Shown here in pieces: positions 45,530-54,611 of a stretch of DNA of 64,000 bases. Origin of the DNA: Brevibacillus fortis. Lineage in GTDB: Bacteria; Bacillota; Bacilli; Brevibacillales; Brevibacillaceae. Made by a program: the position numbers and the translations under genes. The notes beneath the pieces were generated by a model. That model ran no database searches. It was not told where the DNA came from and saw only the letters and a program-made list of their open reading frames with translations. The first letter of the stretch is position 1; every line of letters begins with the position of its first letter. The DNA lies in NCBI RefSeq assembly GCF_003013395.1, contig NZ_PXZM01000012.1, forward strand, positions 186,001-250,000, written 5' to 3'.

Positions 45530-47200
45530 TCAGGCTCCCGCCGCCTTTAGCAGACGAATGATAAGCTCCTTGCGCGGTCCTCGCTCCTTGCGAGCCAATG
45601 CAGCCAGCTTCTCCGTCTTGCCCCAGATCGGGTACAGTACCCGCTCTGCCTCGTCATCCGACAGAGTCTCTATTTGCTGTACGAATAGCGACAGCTTGTC
45701 TTCGCTTTCCAGCTCCGGCTGAACCTTCAGTTTTAGCGAATCGTGGGAGCGCAGCAGGCAGGCGATTAAGGTGGGAGTCGAGCGTTCCGTTATGCCATAG
45801 GTTTCGGCAAAAACGGCTGTGAACTTGTCATGCACCAGCTGATGCTCATCATCCACAAGGTCCATGTAAGCTTCAACAAGCGGAAAATACCGCTCGGACG
45901 AAAGCCCCAGCCCGAACACAGCATAACTGCCCGGCATTACGCTTTTTTCGCTTTCCGTATCCTCGTACCATTCATACTCTTCCATCGCCTCACGAGCGTA
46001 TTCCTCCAATAAAGGATGCAGCTCGGAATAAGCCAGAGCATTCGCAAAAAAACGGTGCGTGTCCGATTTGGCTAGCCCCTTGATGGGCAAAAACTCTCTC
46101 AAGCTGGATTTTAACTTGATTTTGTAGCTTTTCGGGAAGTCTTTTCGGAGCAGGGAGAGAATAAACGAAATCGCCCGCTCGTACGCCCCGGCTTCTTCCT
46201 TGCGAATAACGATTGTGAAGAGGGAAAAAACATCGTTAGCCTTGCATTCGACCAATTCATGACGCATATGGACGTCTTCTTGCGAGAAGCTGTCGCTGCC
46301 CTCCTTCAGCATACGTGCGGCTTTACCGCTTCCAAGCTGCTTCGCCAGCTCCAGAAAAGTCTGGCCCTTGAATTTGCTGAATTCCGGCTCGTAACGAATA
46401 GTCATCACCGCTCCGTACAACAGTAGGTCGATAGGCTGATTCGGCTCATCCTTATTCTCAAAAACAGCATCCGGCTTGATCACATACTCATTGGTCCTGT
46501 ATTCGGAACGGGTGACATCATAGTAACGCGGCAAAAATACATTCTCGACCCAGTCGGTCAAAGCCCTAATGATATCTCTTCGATGCTCCGCGAGAGCCTC
46601 CACCTGTTCTTTATTCAACTCCTGAATCCGGTCAAATAAAGCTATCGTCTTTGCGGCTTCCGGTTCGGGGAACAAATACGGATCCAGCAGATGACGCGCC
46701 AAAAAGAAGGTTTCCAGCCTGTTTGTGGGGTTAGAGCCCTTCTCCAGTTTTTCCTCCATATAGGACTGAATTCGCTCCAGAAGCTGCCGCTTTTTCTCTT
46801 CATATACAGTTTCCAGCACTGTTAATTCCACAAGCCCGTCCATCGTTGCGAAGGTTCCTTGGAAGGTAAAACGGTAGTTGATCAACGGCGACGTTTCCAG
46901 CTTGTCCAGCCTCTCCCTTACGATTTCCACCAGCAAGGGCTGAACCTCATGCAATATCTGCTCCCGCGTAAACGGTGAAGCTTTCATCGACTTTTTGCCT
47001 GCCGCACTCCCCACAGATTTCGAACTATCAACCCTAGTCCTGCCCGGCCGATAATCCAGCATGGCAAAGTTAAAAATGCCTACTTGCAGCGTGGTGCGTA
47101 AGACCACTTCCTCTGCGTCCTTTCTATTCTCCTGTTCGTCAAACCATTTATGAATCGCCGTTTTCATCTCTTCCAGCGCTTCTTTTTGCAATTCGTTCAT
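45530..47200 (-). CDS. Large uncharacterised cytoplasmic protein (possibly DUF6138)
   Basis: A 556-residue protein. The ATG at 47200 (MNELQKEALEEM) follows GGCGGGAG; an earlier ATG at 47227 has no site. It is charged and largely helical with clusters such as LLEEYAREAMEEYEWYEDTE and a central region HELVECKANDVFSLFTIVI. There is no membrane segment and no catalytic motif I can name; it recalls DUF6138-type proteins of Paenibacillaceae, which have no known function. Encoded 87 bp upstream of the 44945 gene on the same strand, so the two may be cotranscribed. Confidence 0.65.
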   Translation of the reverse strand: MNELQKEALEEMKTAIHKWFDEQENRKDAEEVVLRTTLQVGIFNFAMLDYRPGRTRVDSSKSVGSAAGKKSMKASPFTREQILHEVQPLLVEIVRERLDKLETSPLINYRFTFQGTFATMDGLVELTVLETVYEEKKRQLLERIQSYMEEKLEKGSNPTNRLETFFLARHLLDPYLFPEPEAAKTIALFDRIQELNKEQVEALAEHRRDIIRALTDWVENVFLPRYYDVTRSEYRTNEYVIKPDAVFENKDEPNQPIDLLLYGAVMTIRYEPEFSKFKGQTFLELAKQLGSGKAARMLKEGSDSFSQEDVHMRHELVECKANDVFSLFTIVIRKEEAGAYERAISFILSLLRKDFPKSYKIKLKSSLREFLPIKGLAKSDTHRFFANALAYSELHPLLEEYAREAMEEYEWYEDTESEKSVMPGSYAVFGLGLSSERYFPLVEAYMDLVDDEHQLVHDKFTAVFAETYGITERSTPTLIACLLRSHDSLKLKVQPELESEDKLSLFVQQIETLSDDEAERVLYPIWGKTEKLAALARKERGPRKELIIRLLKAAGA

Positions 47201-47312
47201 TATCTCCCGCCTTTTCGCGTGTTCCATCTTTTTTCAACATAATCATACTATGAAAATGGGAAACCTTGTTGCAACTGTATACCTCTCCCTGGGATTGGCT
47301 AAAGATCAATAG

Positions 47313-47350
47313 CAAAAGGGAGAACGCCATAGAGGCCGTTCTCCCTTTTG
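47313..47350. terminator. Strong hairpin terminator
   Basis: CAAAAGGGAGAACG (47313-47326) pairs perfectly with CGTTCTCCCTTTTG (47337-47350). It lies downstream of the DUF2785 gene and upstream of the 45530 gene, separating the two units. Between 47351 and 47536 I see no gene. Confidence 0.8.
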
Positions 47351-47536
47351 TTTATCTGAGATATGCAACATATCGATCAAAATATATATTAACGGCACTT
47401 TCATTGAAATATTGACCTTTCGATACCAGATAGTAAAACTAGGCTACCGTTAATCCACTCTCATCCAATTTTTTGTTGAGGATATGGGTTTAGACAGGCG
47501 AAATCGGACTTAACCTTTCTTTCGGAAAGGATGAAT

Positions 47537-48388
47537 TCAATATCTTCCAGTCGCAAACTTGTTCAATTTCGTCTCTGCAGCAAGTATGACACTGGCAAGA
47601 ACATTTCCGCGGCTGCCCTGTCCTCTTCTGAAATATAGACTACGCAGAAAATTTTTACTGTTCACACGGGCGATCATCTGAACGTAGCTTCTCGGCCAGT
47701 CGACGCATTGTGTCAAACCGCTTTTCCAGTCAGCGATCTCCTGCTGTGGAAGCAGACCCTTTTCAATCATGGTATCCACGATATTGGCGATCCGTTCATC
47801 ATCCTCATCGCTAAAAATTTGTTTCCCATTATGGAGCATCCCCTCAATAGCAGCAAGTACTTCAAGCTGTACCGCTGTATCGCTCTCCTGGCACTTGATC
47901 AGCTCCAGCAAAGCATCCACACCGTGTGACGCACTATGAGCCCAGCCTCCTTCAGGCAGATAGCCGCGCAAATCCTTTTCCTCCTTATAATAGCGGAGCA
48001 GTGAATGCTTAAGATTCTGGAATTCTGCATAATCCAGAAAAGGCTTCTTGCTGTGACGCCGTACTATTAAAGCTACTGGCAGAACAGAGAACGTTCTTGT
48101 AAATACAGACTGGTCACCTTCGCTACCAATATGATAGAACAAATGATGCTAATCGGTTAGAATTGCCAGAAGAGTGCTCAATTCCGTTTCCGTAAACCGA
48201 TCCTCTTCATAAATCCATTTATACAGTGTCGGATAGATCAGTTCATCCCGTAATTCCGGTTGAGGATCCCCGATAAATTGCAGCATTGGATTTAAAAAAT
48301 CCTGTGTCCGCTCACCTTCACGAAGCTGGTAATTTTCCTTCTCAATTCTTTGCAGGTCTATCATGAGCTTCATCCTTGTATTGCTCAC
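47537..48388 (-). pseudogene. DUF2785 protein split by an in-frame TAG
   Basis: Two frames in the same register (start near 48388 or 48373 to 48149, then 48142 to 47537) read as one DUF2785 protein. The upstream part has LNPMLQFIGDPQPELRDELI; the downstream part has HHLFYHIG, VFTRTFS, YYKEEKDLRGYLPEGGWAHS and ASHGVDALLEL. A single TAG at 48151-48149 interrupts LAILTD*HHLFYHIG. The rest is intact, so this is a recent nonsense mutation unless the stop is suppressed. The function of DUF2785 is unknown. Confidence 0.8.
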
Positions 48389-48467
48389 TATCTCATCCCC
48401 TTGAATATACGATATTTCCGGACTACTTACACCCCTACTATAAAACAAAATAACTGACACCTGTATG

Positions 48468-49387
48468 TCAGTCATTGTATGGTAGCAATAATGTTTTTAT
48501 ATATTTTTGTAATTCATTTCTCAAATAACAGGGCTCCAATATCTCGCATTCCTTCCCAAAGCTTAAAATAAATTTCAGTAATCCCTCCTCATATGGAAAT
48601 TGATCCACAACGATATATTGATTGTTATGTGTTTTAGTTATTTTCTCTTTTTTAAAATACTCAGTTAATTGCTCTCCCATTTTATGAGCAAACTTTAAGG
48701 TAACGGTTATGCCTCGCGTAAGATAGCTATTCCTAATTATTTCCTGGATTTCTTCATTTGAGATATCCTTTTTTTCGAAGTTCTCACCCATTTTCAAATT
48801 CTTGATCCGTACTAGCTCGAACCTTCTGTAGTCATTTCTTTCTTTGCAAAAGCCCACCAAATACCATTGACCGGCGGAAAATGTAATTTGAAACGGTTCT
48901 ATTGTTCTTTCGAAGTATTCCATACTTCTGTTGATATATTCGAATACCACAAGCTTATTTTTTCAATAGCATTGTTTAATAGAAGCAGGTATTCCTTTAA
49001 TTCATTTTCCATACTGAAATGAGACAGATTAATGTCTAACTTGCTTGTATTCTTTTCTTGTTTAAGCGTATTCTCGATCTTTAAAACAATATCATGAAAC
49101 GTTGTGTTTCTCCCAAATAGAAAACTTAGATTATTCATTATCGCCATGAAAGTAGAAGCTTCATCTTTGTTTAAAAAAAGATTGTCCACATTATAGTCTT
49201 CCATAATGTAATAGCCCCCACCTTTACCACCAATGGATGCGATTGGGATACCTGCTTCACCTAACTTTTCTATATCTCTGTAAATTGTTCGTATGGACAC
49301 CTTAAAAAGTTCCGCAAGCTCTTTGCCTGTAACCGTACCTTTTTTTGAGATAATGAGTAACATGGATAGTAATCGATCTACGCGCAT
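48468..49387 (-). pseudogene. YafY-type HTH/WYL regulator with a homopolymer frameshift
   Basis: The first frame (49387 to 48899) encodes a DeoR/HTH_11 domain (VTGKELAELFKVSIRTIYRD, about 19-38) and the start of the linker. The second frame (to 48468) encodes the WYL domain (FQITFSAGQWYLVGFCKERN, RRFELVRIKNL). They join perfectly if one A is added to the six-A run at 48963-48958: the sequence then reads EKNKLVVFEYINRS. WYL regulators sense a ligand and often repress mobile or defence genes. The frameshift inactivates it unless it is slippage-switched or a sequencing error. Confidence 0.82.
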
Positions 49388-49577
49388 TTATATATTACGT
49401 TGATTTGCAACGTATCCTCTCTTATTCTTTTTTACAATGGTGTTAAATGGCCAATTCATATTATGTATTCAAATGACCGACCGGAGTCTTCCCTGCCCCC
49501 TCCGGTCATTTTGTTCTTTTCTCAAGTAAATACTACTTTCTTATCTGATTCAACTGTACTTCTAGCTCGATCCGCTG

Positions 49578-49621
49578 TTTTACTACTATTTGTGATAAGG
49601 TTCAGCTTAACGGGTCTAACG
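49578..49621. repeat. rlmH-end-like repeat R3 (candidate cassette junction)
   Basis: GTTTTACTACTATTTGTGAT then AAGGTTCAGCTTAACGGGTC and TAACG. The core TTGTGATAAGGTTC resembles the rlmH end TTATGATAAGGCTC, and the AGCTTAACGGGTCTA extension is shared with R1 and R2. It separates the restriction-modification segment from the decayed middle segment. Confidence 0.65.
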
Positions 49622-49794
49622 GGAAAAGTAAGAAGGAGCTTGCCTCAGAGCATTATTTACACCCGCCGTTTGTAATCGTTCGGCAATCGTTCGATGATAA
49701 TCGAGGGCCTGGTTGTCGGTGATTCAACTATCGTTCCCCGTTTAGGTTAAAACAGTTACTCTTTCCATTCCACTCATACCAAGTCCAAAGTATT

Positions 49795-49833
49795 CAGGGA
49801 CGATTTCATAAACGAAAACGTCCCTGTTATTTT
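49795..49833 (+). terminator. Hairpin with T-rich tail
   Basis: CAGGGACG (49795-49802) pairs with CGTCCCTG (49819-49826), followed by TTATTTTG. No intact plus-strand gene precedes it, so it may be a relic. Confidence 0.45.
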
Positions 49834-49900
49834 GTGACCACATCATGATCTCAAACATTTTACATACCAAAACCGTTAGCATAATTACTCGCTGCTACCT

Positions 49901-50302
49901 TCAAACGCCCTCCGCTATTACCCACGATATAAACTGCATGAACTTCGTGAAGTAGCGTTCGGATGCCTCCCAGCGTTTAGAGTCTAAATAAGAATTGTTC
50001 TTGCCTCCGTACTGGTCAGGAGGCTGATAATGCCGGGAAACATATTTTTCATTGCCTAAAGTATAGAAATATAAGGCACCATCGGGAGTCTGCATTTCAA
50101 TTCGGGCATCCAGTTTGTCTCCAACCTCGTCCGTATGTGCCTGCCGAAAACGATAATACTTGCAGCCATCCCAGAACCCAGCGTTTTCCTCTCCTGCCAG
50201 ATCCAATGCCAGAATCATGGGGTGCTGCAAAATTCCCTCCAAGTAACGCCTGTCAACGCCCGGCAAATACAGCTCAGCTACATTGACGCAGGTTAGTAGC
50301 AT
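49901..50302 (-). pseudogene. Fragment of an unknown gene
   Basis: A 133-codon frame starting MLLTCVNVAEL, without a ribosome site and abutting the damaged gene upstream. It encodes GFWDGCKYYRFRQAHTDE and YLDSKRWEASERYFTKFMQF, protein-like but unrecognised. The first codons coincide with the broken end of the upstream gene, so either it is a separate gene with a lost start or the tail of the same locus. Classed as decayed. Confidence 0.45.
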
Positions 50303-51294
50303 AATCTAGTAGTAAGTAATATCCGACAATTGCTCCTGTGGCTCTTTGGTAATGTCCTCCAATACCGCTCTTCATCCGCTGTTTTTCTTTGCAGACTAAC
50401 GCAATTGTCTTCTTTAAGATATATAAAATAGTGGTTATGGTCATCCTTAATGTAAATGCTAGGGTTTAGTTTGCCCTTCTCCGCATCAACATGCTCTCGA
50501 TTAACTTTGAAGTAGACACCTTGCTCCTTAAAATCAAAATAGTGCTTGTCATCCAGCATAAAAATAGACCGGGTCAGTTTCATTATATTGTCTTCATTGA
50601 GCGTGTTATCGGTAACGTATAGCTGAACAGGCCTTTTTCTCTGGAGAACCTCATTCAAATTTTTTAATGCGGAACGGCCTTCTCTAAGAATGGAAATAAG
50701 CATGCCGAAAAAAACCAACCTCTTCGTCATCTTCCTCCTCTATATCCAGGAAAACATCGTCGACGAGGACTTCCCGAATGTCCACAGGAAGCTCCTGACA
50801 AACGCCGTTCCCATCCTAGGCGTTTACTGTACATGCAGTCCATTTTTGTCCGGTCGTCTTGCACCGGTATTCGTCATCTTCGATTAACGCCGTTGCATTT
50901 AGATTGCCTTTAACAATGGTTTCTCCGTGGTTGTAGGAGCCGCATAAAATTTCTTCTACTAACAGATTTCCCTCGATGTAGATTTCCAGACCGCCAACCG
51001 CCATGTTTTTAGCAGTCAGATCCCCCATCACCATAAGCCCTGTGGCGCCATCCGTATCTGCATTGTAGAGGCTGTCCACCGTAAGATCCCATCAATGAAA
51101 ATAAGCGTCGTCTCCTGATGCTGCGGAAACGGCTTCTCCCAATCTAGATCGAGGGAAGACAATATTAGATCCCCGTTATAATAAGCCGCAATACGATTTT
51201 CGGTAAAATCTTGATGGAATCGTGCCCACCAGGAGTCCTCGGGAAACTCATCTTTTAATTGACTAAGGAGTACGAACTGAAATGAGTTGCTCAT
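50303..51294 (-). pseudogene. Decayed gene with several frameshifts and a stop
   Basis: From ATG 51294 (MSNSFQFVLLSQL) the reading continues only by adjusting frames. IFIDG must be followed by DLTVDSLYNADTDGATGL in another frame (one G missing near 51085), then MVMGDLTAKNMAVGGLEIYI. An in-frame TAG follows TACTVNA near 50819, and a T-run slip near 50710 leads into FFGMLISILREGRSALKNL. Another shift comes near the end, where EDITKEPQEQLSDITYY is expected. The repeated GDL/GNL segments recall polymer-forming beta-helix proteins. At least four lesions, so it is a dead gene. Confidence 0.65.
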
Positions 51295-51521
51295 CGTTTC
51301 TCTCACCCAGCTTCCAACTTCCCCCTATATTGTAAGCAAAAACAGATAATTCTCCATAATAATTAGAATTCAGCGTCTCGACTATTAAAACCATCCTCTC
51401 AACCCTCTCTATGTCGGGAAGATCAGATTTAATAAGCATAAAAAGCCGCTGGAGCAAGAGTTGCAGCGGCTGGAAAAGGAATGAAATGATATTGAACGTA
51501 ATAAATGCGGAGCTGAGAGCT

Positions 51522-51743
51522 GTACTAGTAACAAACACTAGATCCAAGTATCATTGGCTGCTGTTCAATCGGACTCAGTACCGCCAGTGTTTACTACGCT
51601 TCTAGGCTCCACCAACATGATATGGCATTCCTTTTCGGCGGAAGGCTTGTGCTCGATTCCCCCGGGACAATAAACTTCTCACCCTTGGAAATTTTCACCT
51701 GACTATCACGAAAAATCAATGATCATCTCCCCTTCGAGCACAA
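51522..51743 (-). pseudogene. Degenerate partial copy of the cupin gene
   Basis: This stretch repeats 39089-39318 at high identity, including the flank GTACTAGTAACAAA, the end of the cupin reading frame and CCAACATGATATGGCATTCC. It has several substitutions and an extra A in CGAAAAATCAATGA, and it stops matching at about 51743, so only the C-terminal two thirds of the cupin is present. A relic of recombination between the far and near accessory segments. Confidence 0.85.
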
Positions 51744-51871
51744 TTTTTGTCGTAGCAAATTCTCGCAACTCTTCCTCTTGTGCTTCTTGGGAACACTCCT
51801 CATTTTTTGTTCATCTGTACTAATTATAATATAAATAGCCGCTATATTCTTATTCATATTTACCACCTAGT

Positions 51872-51900
51872 AAAAAAAGAACTTCACTATGGAAGTTCTT
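51872..51900 (-). terminator. Terminator of the restriction-modification operon
   Basis: On the minus strand AGAACTTC pairs with GAAGTTCT around a short loop, followed by TTTTTTTACT. Confidence 0.85.
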
Positions 51901-51935
51901 TCTAACAAAAAGCAATATTTTCTAAATATCTATTT

Positions 51936-54596
51936 TTATAATCCTTTAAATATCTCTATAAATTTATCAAAATGATAAGCACCTTCAAGTTTTAGATCTT
52001 TATGTTCAAACACCATATAGTAACGATATAGGTTACCTGCTTGATGTTGCCATGATCGTCCTAGTTTAACTTTTCTCTTACTCTCGGCATTTTCTAAATG
52101 GTCCCCTTTAGTTTCAACTAATATTAGTTTTCCACTTTTAGTCATTAAAATAAAATCTGGATAGTGATTTAGGTAACCGTTGATATTAAAGCCTCTTCTA
52201 TCAATATTACGGTGCCACCATTTTACATTATCTAGAGCAACTAATTCATTTATTACCTTGTATTCAAAATTATTCACATTTTCTTCTTCTTTATATAAAG
52301 ATTTGGGTATTGTAGAAATAGTCTTTATCGGAGAAATTTCTTCCTTAAATATGTAATTATCTTCACAAACTATACTACCTTGTTCAATAAGTTGATCAAA
52401 ATTTTGTTCCAGATAGTCTTCTTCGAATTTTTTTATCTTCTTTTTAATCTTATCAGCATATGAGTGGACAAAGTTTTCTAAGTTATCGATTTGATCCTTC
52501 GTCATATTTTCAATCACTCTATTGATATATGCTCTTAATTCCTTATCATCAACAGTATCTAATTTGTTTATCTGTTTATAGATTATATCTTCGCAGTTTC
52601 TCACTTTACTTTCCAGAGGTAATTTTGAAAAATACTCCTTAAAGTAAAAGGTGTCAGCTTTTGATAACTTAGAATATTTAGGTGTAGTTTCTCCTGAACC
52701 TTCAATATCTACTTTAACCAAATAATTTTCCAATGTATCAAAATCAATAGCGGTATCTTTATCTTTTAGCGAAAATCCATCAGCAAGTCTTTCTTTTGTA
52801 AGAAGTGATAATCCATCTTCTATAAACAGACTTGGCTCTGATTGGATAAAGAATTGAGGAAGACTAATATTCTTTATATCTTTTTTATACTTTTCTTCGA
52901 TAGTAAAATATTTCATTTTATTCCTAATTTCCGGTGGTTGAATAAAATTATCATTTGTCTCAGATTCATCTATCCTTTTAGAATATTCTTTGCTTTCTAC
53001 CATTGCAGAAGCAAACATACTGCTAATCTCATCTTCTAATGAATCTCTATCGTTTGTCTTTCTATCCTCTAGCATTTTCCTAACTTCATTAAAATCAATA
53101 TCAAAAAAATCACCAGGATCCTTTTCTTGTTTTTCTTGAACTTGGGACAACTTACTTTCTTTAACAACTTTGCTATTAAAAATATCTGTTTGGATAGACT
53201 TTTCTTCTTGATTAATATCTTTATACTCACTTTCAGGAGCCCTATAATCATTTTTACTAAATCCAGCTCTGTTTAATCCAGTAACTATATTATCCAAGGT
53301 ATCTCTGAAATTATTTGAGGAAGATAGTACATAAGACATATTCAGAAAAGGATTCTCAGTCTTTTTTGCATATGGTTGTCTTAAAATTCTTCCTAAAATC
53401 TGTTCAACATCAACTTGGGAGCTTTTATTAGCTAAAGTAGCCAATACATAGGCAAAAGGACAATCCCAGCCCTCTTTTAGTGCATTTACAGTAATAATAT
53501 ATCTTATTGAGCAGTCTGGACTTAATAGATCAACACCTTTTAATTCGTTGATCTCTGAGGTCTTTATTGCAACATACTCTGATGGAATTCCAATGTTAAT
53601 AAGTTCTTCTTTTAACTTTTCAAAAGTCTCATTATTTTCATTTCCTTTAGGTTGAGCTTGAAATAATACAATTGGTCGTATATATTTTCCTGTCTTGGGT
53701 TGTTGCTCTAATGCCTGTACTTCTAATTTATTTCTAAGATCAATTGCATCCAATATTACATCTCTATGGTTATTTCTGTTGTAAACAATTACTGGTAATT
53801 TAACCATGTTCTCTTTTTTAAGTTCGATGGCATCCACATATGAAATAATATTACTATCTTTTTTAGGAGTTGCTGTCAAGTCTAGAACAAATGAAGGGTT
53901 TAAATTAACAAGCATCTCTATACTTAGGTCTGTAGTCGCATTGTGACTTTCATCAACTATGATGACTGGAGATAATTGATTAATTACTTGGATAAGAGCT
54001 GTATCATCAATTCCCTTAACTAAAGTTTCAGGTGAACTATAAAATTTAGTAAATTGATTTAGATTCCCATTCTCTTGATAAATTTTCCTGTCTTCTTTTT
54101 TACGACTTCTTAATGTATCATAACTCAAGATAAAGATGCTAAGCTGTTCACTAACAGCAGTAGGATTAAAATTTTGTCCATTTAATAGCTGCTCTTTAGT
54201 ATAAACCTCTACCCTACCATTAAAGTCAACATCTAACTTTTGTCTATATGGGTGTTCCGGATCACTGAGATTTTTGATTGTTTGTTCCAATATTGAATTA
54301 GAGGGTACTAGCCATACTACAGCCTTTGTTTTTGTAAAAGCCATAGCTTCAAAAATAGGCTTTATTGAGCTACTAGCTATAAAAGTCTTCCCTCCACCTG
54401 TAGGTACTTTAAAACAGATATGAGGAGTGTATTTTATATTATTTTTATAAGGTTCTACACCGCCATGACCTACAGGAACATCTTGTTCATTCCAAAAAGC
54501 GTTATAAGCTAATTGTGTGCTATTCGTTTCATTCATTAACTCTAAAAAACGGGTTAGCTGTTTTATTACCTTTTTTTGATATGACTTAAGTTCCAT
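51936..54596 (-). CDS. res: Type III restriction endonuclease subunit Res
   Basis: An 886-residue helicase-nuclease, within the usual 800-1000 range. Walker A is VPTGGGKTF (about 64-72), DExH box VDESHN (about 209-214), late helicase motif QILGRILRQPYAKK (about 400-413), and a C-terminal nuclease core PDFILMTKSGKLILVETKG (about 824-842) with D...E-x-K. With Mod it translocates or slides from head-to-head unmethylated sites and cuts DNA. ATG 54596 follows AAGGGGGA. It starts 15 bp after mod and is strongly AT-rich, unlike the core genes, which points to transfer. Confidence 0.95.
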   Translation of the reverse strand: MELKSYQKKVIKQLTRFLELMNETNSTQLAYNAFWNEQDVPVGHGGVEPYKNNIKYTPHICFKVPTGGGKTFIASSSIKPIFEAMAFTKTKAVVWLVPSNSILEQTIKNLSDPEHPYRQKLDVDFNGRVEVYTKEQLLNGQNFNPTAVSEQLSIFILSYDTLRSRKKEDRKIYQENGNLNQFTKFYSSPETLVKGIDDTALIQVINQLSPVIIVDESHNATTDLSIEMLVNLNPSFVLDLTATPKKDSNIISYVDAIELKKENMVKLPVIVYNRNNHRDVILDAIDLRNKLEVQALEQQPKTGKYIRPIVLFQAQPKGNENNETFEKLKEELINIGIPSEYVAIKTSEINELKGVDLLSPDCSIRYIITVNALKEGWDCPFAYVLATLANKSSQVDVEQILGRILRQPYAKKTENPFLNMSYVLSSSNNFRDTLDNIVTGLNRAGFSKNDYRAPESEYKDINQEEKSIQTDIFNSKVVKESKLSQVQEKQEKDPGDFFDIDFNEVRKMLEDRKTNDRDSLEDEISSMFASAMVESKEYSKRIDESETNDNFIQPPEIRNKMKYFTIEEKYKKDIKNISLPQFFIQSEPSLFIEDGLSLLTKERLADGFSLKDKDTAIDFDTLENYLVKVDIEGSGETTPKYSKLSKADTFYFKEYFSKLPLESKVRNCEDIIYKQINKLDTVDDKELRAYINRVIENMTKDQIDNLENFVHSYADKIKKKIKKFEEDYLEQNFDQLIEQGSIVCEDNYIFKEEISPIKTISTIPKSLYKEEENVNNFEYKVINELVALDNVKWWHRNIDRRGFNINGYLNHYPDFILMTKSGKLILVETKGDHLENAESKRKVKLGRSWQHQAGNLYRYYMVFEHKDLKLEGAYHFDKFIEIFKGL

Positions 54597-54611
54597 TATA
54601 TCAATCCCCCT

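Noticed and set aside
51425..51475. Plus-strand peptide KPLEQELQRLEKE resembling a coiled-coil transposase or regulator tail
   Set aside because: Too short, with stops directly upstream in the same frame.
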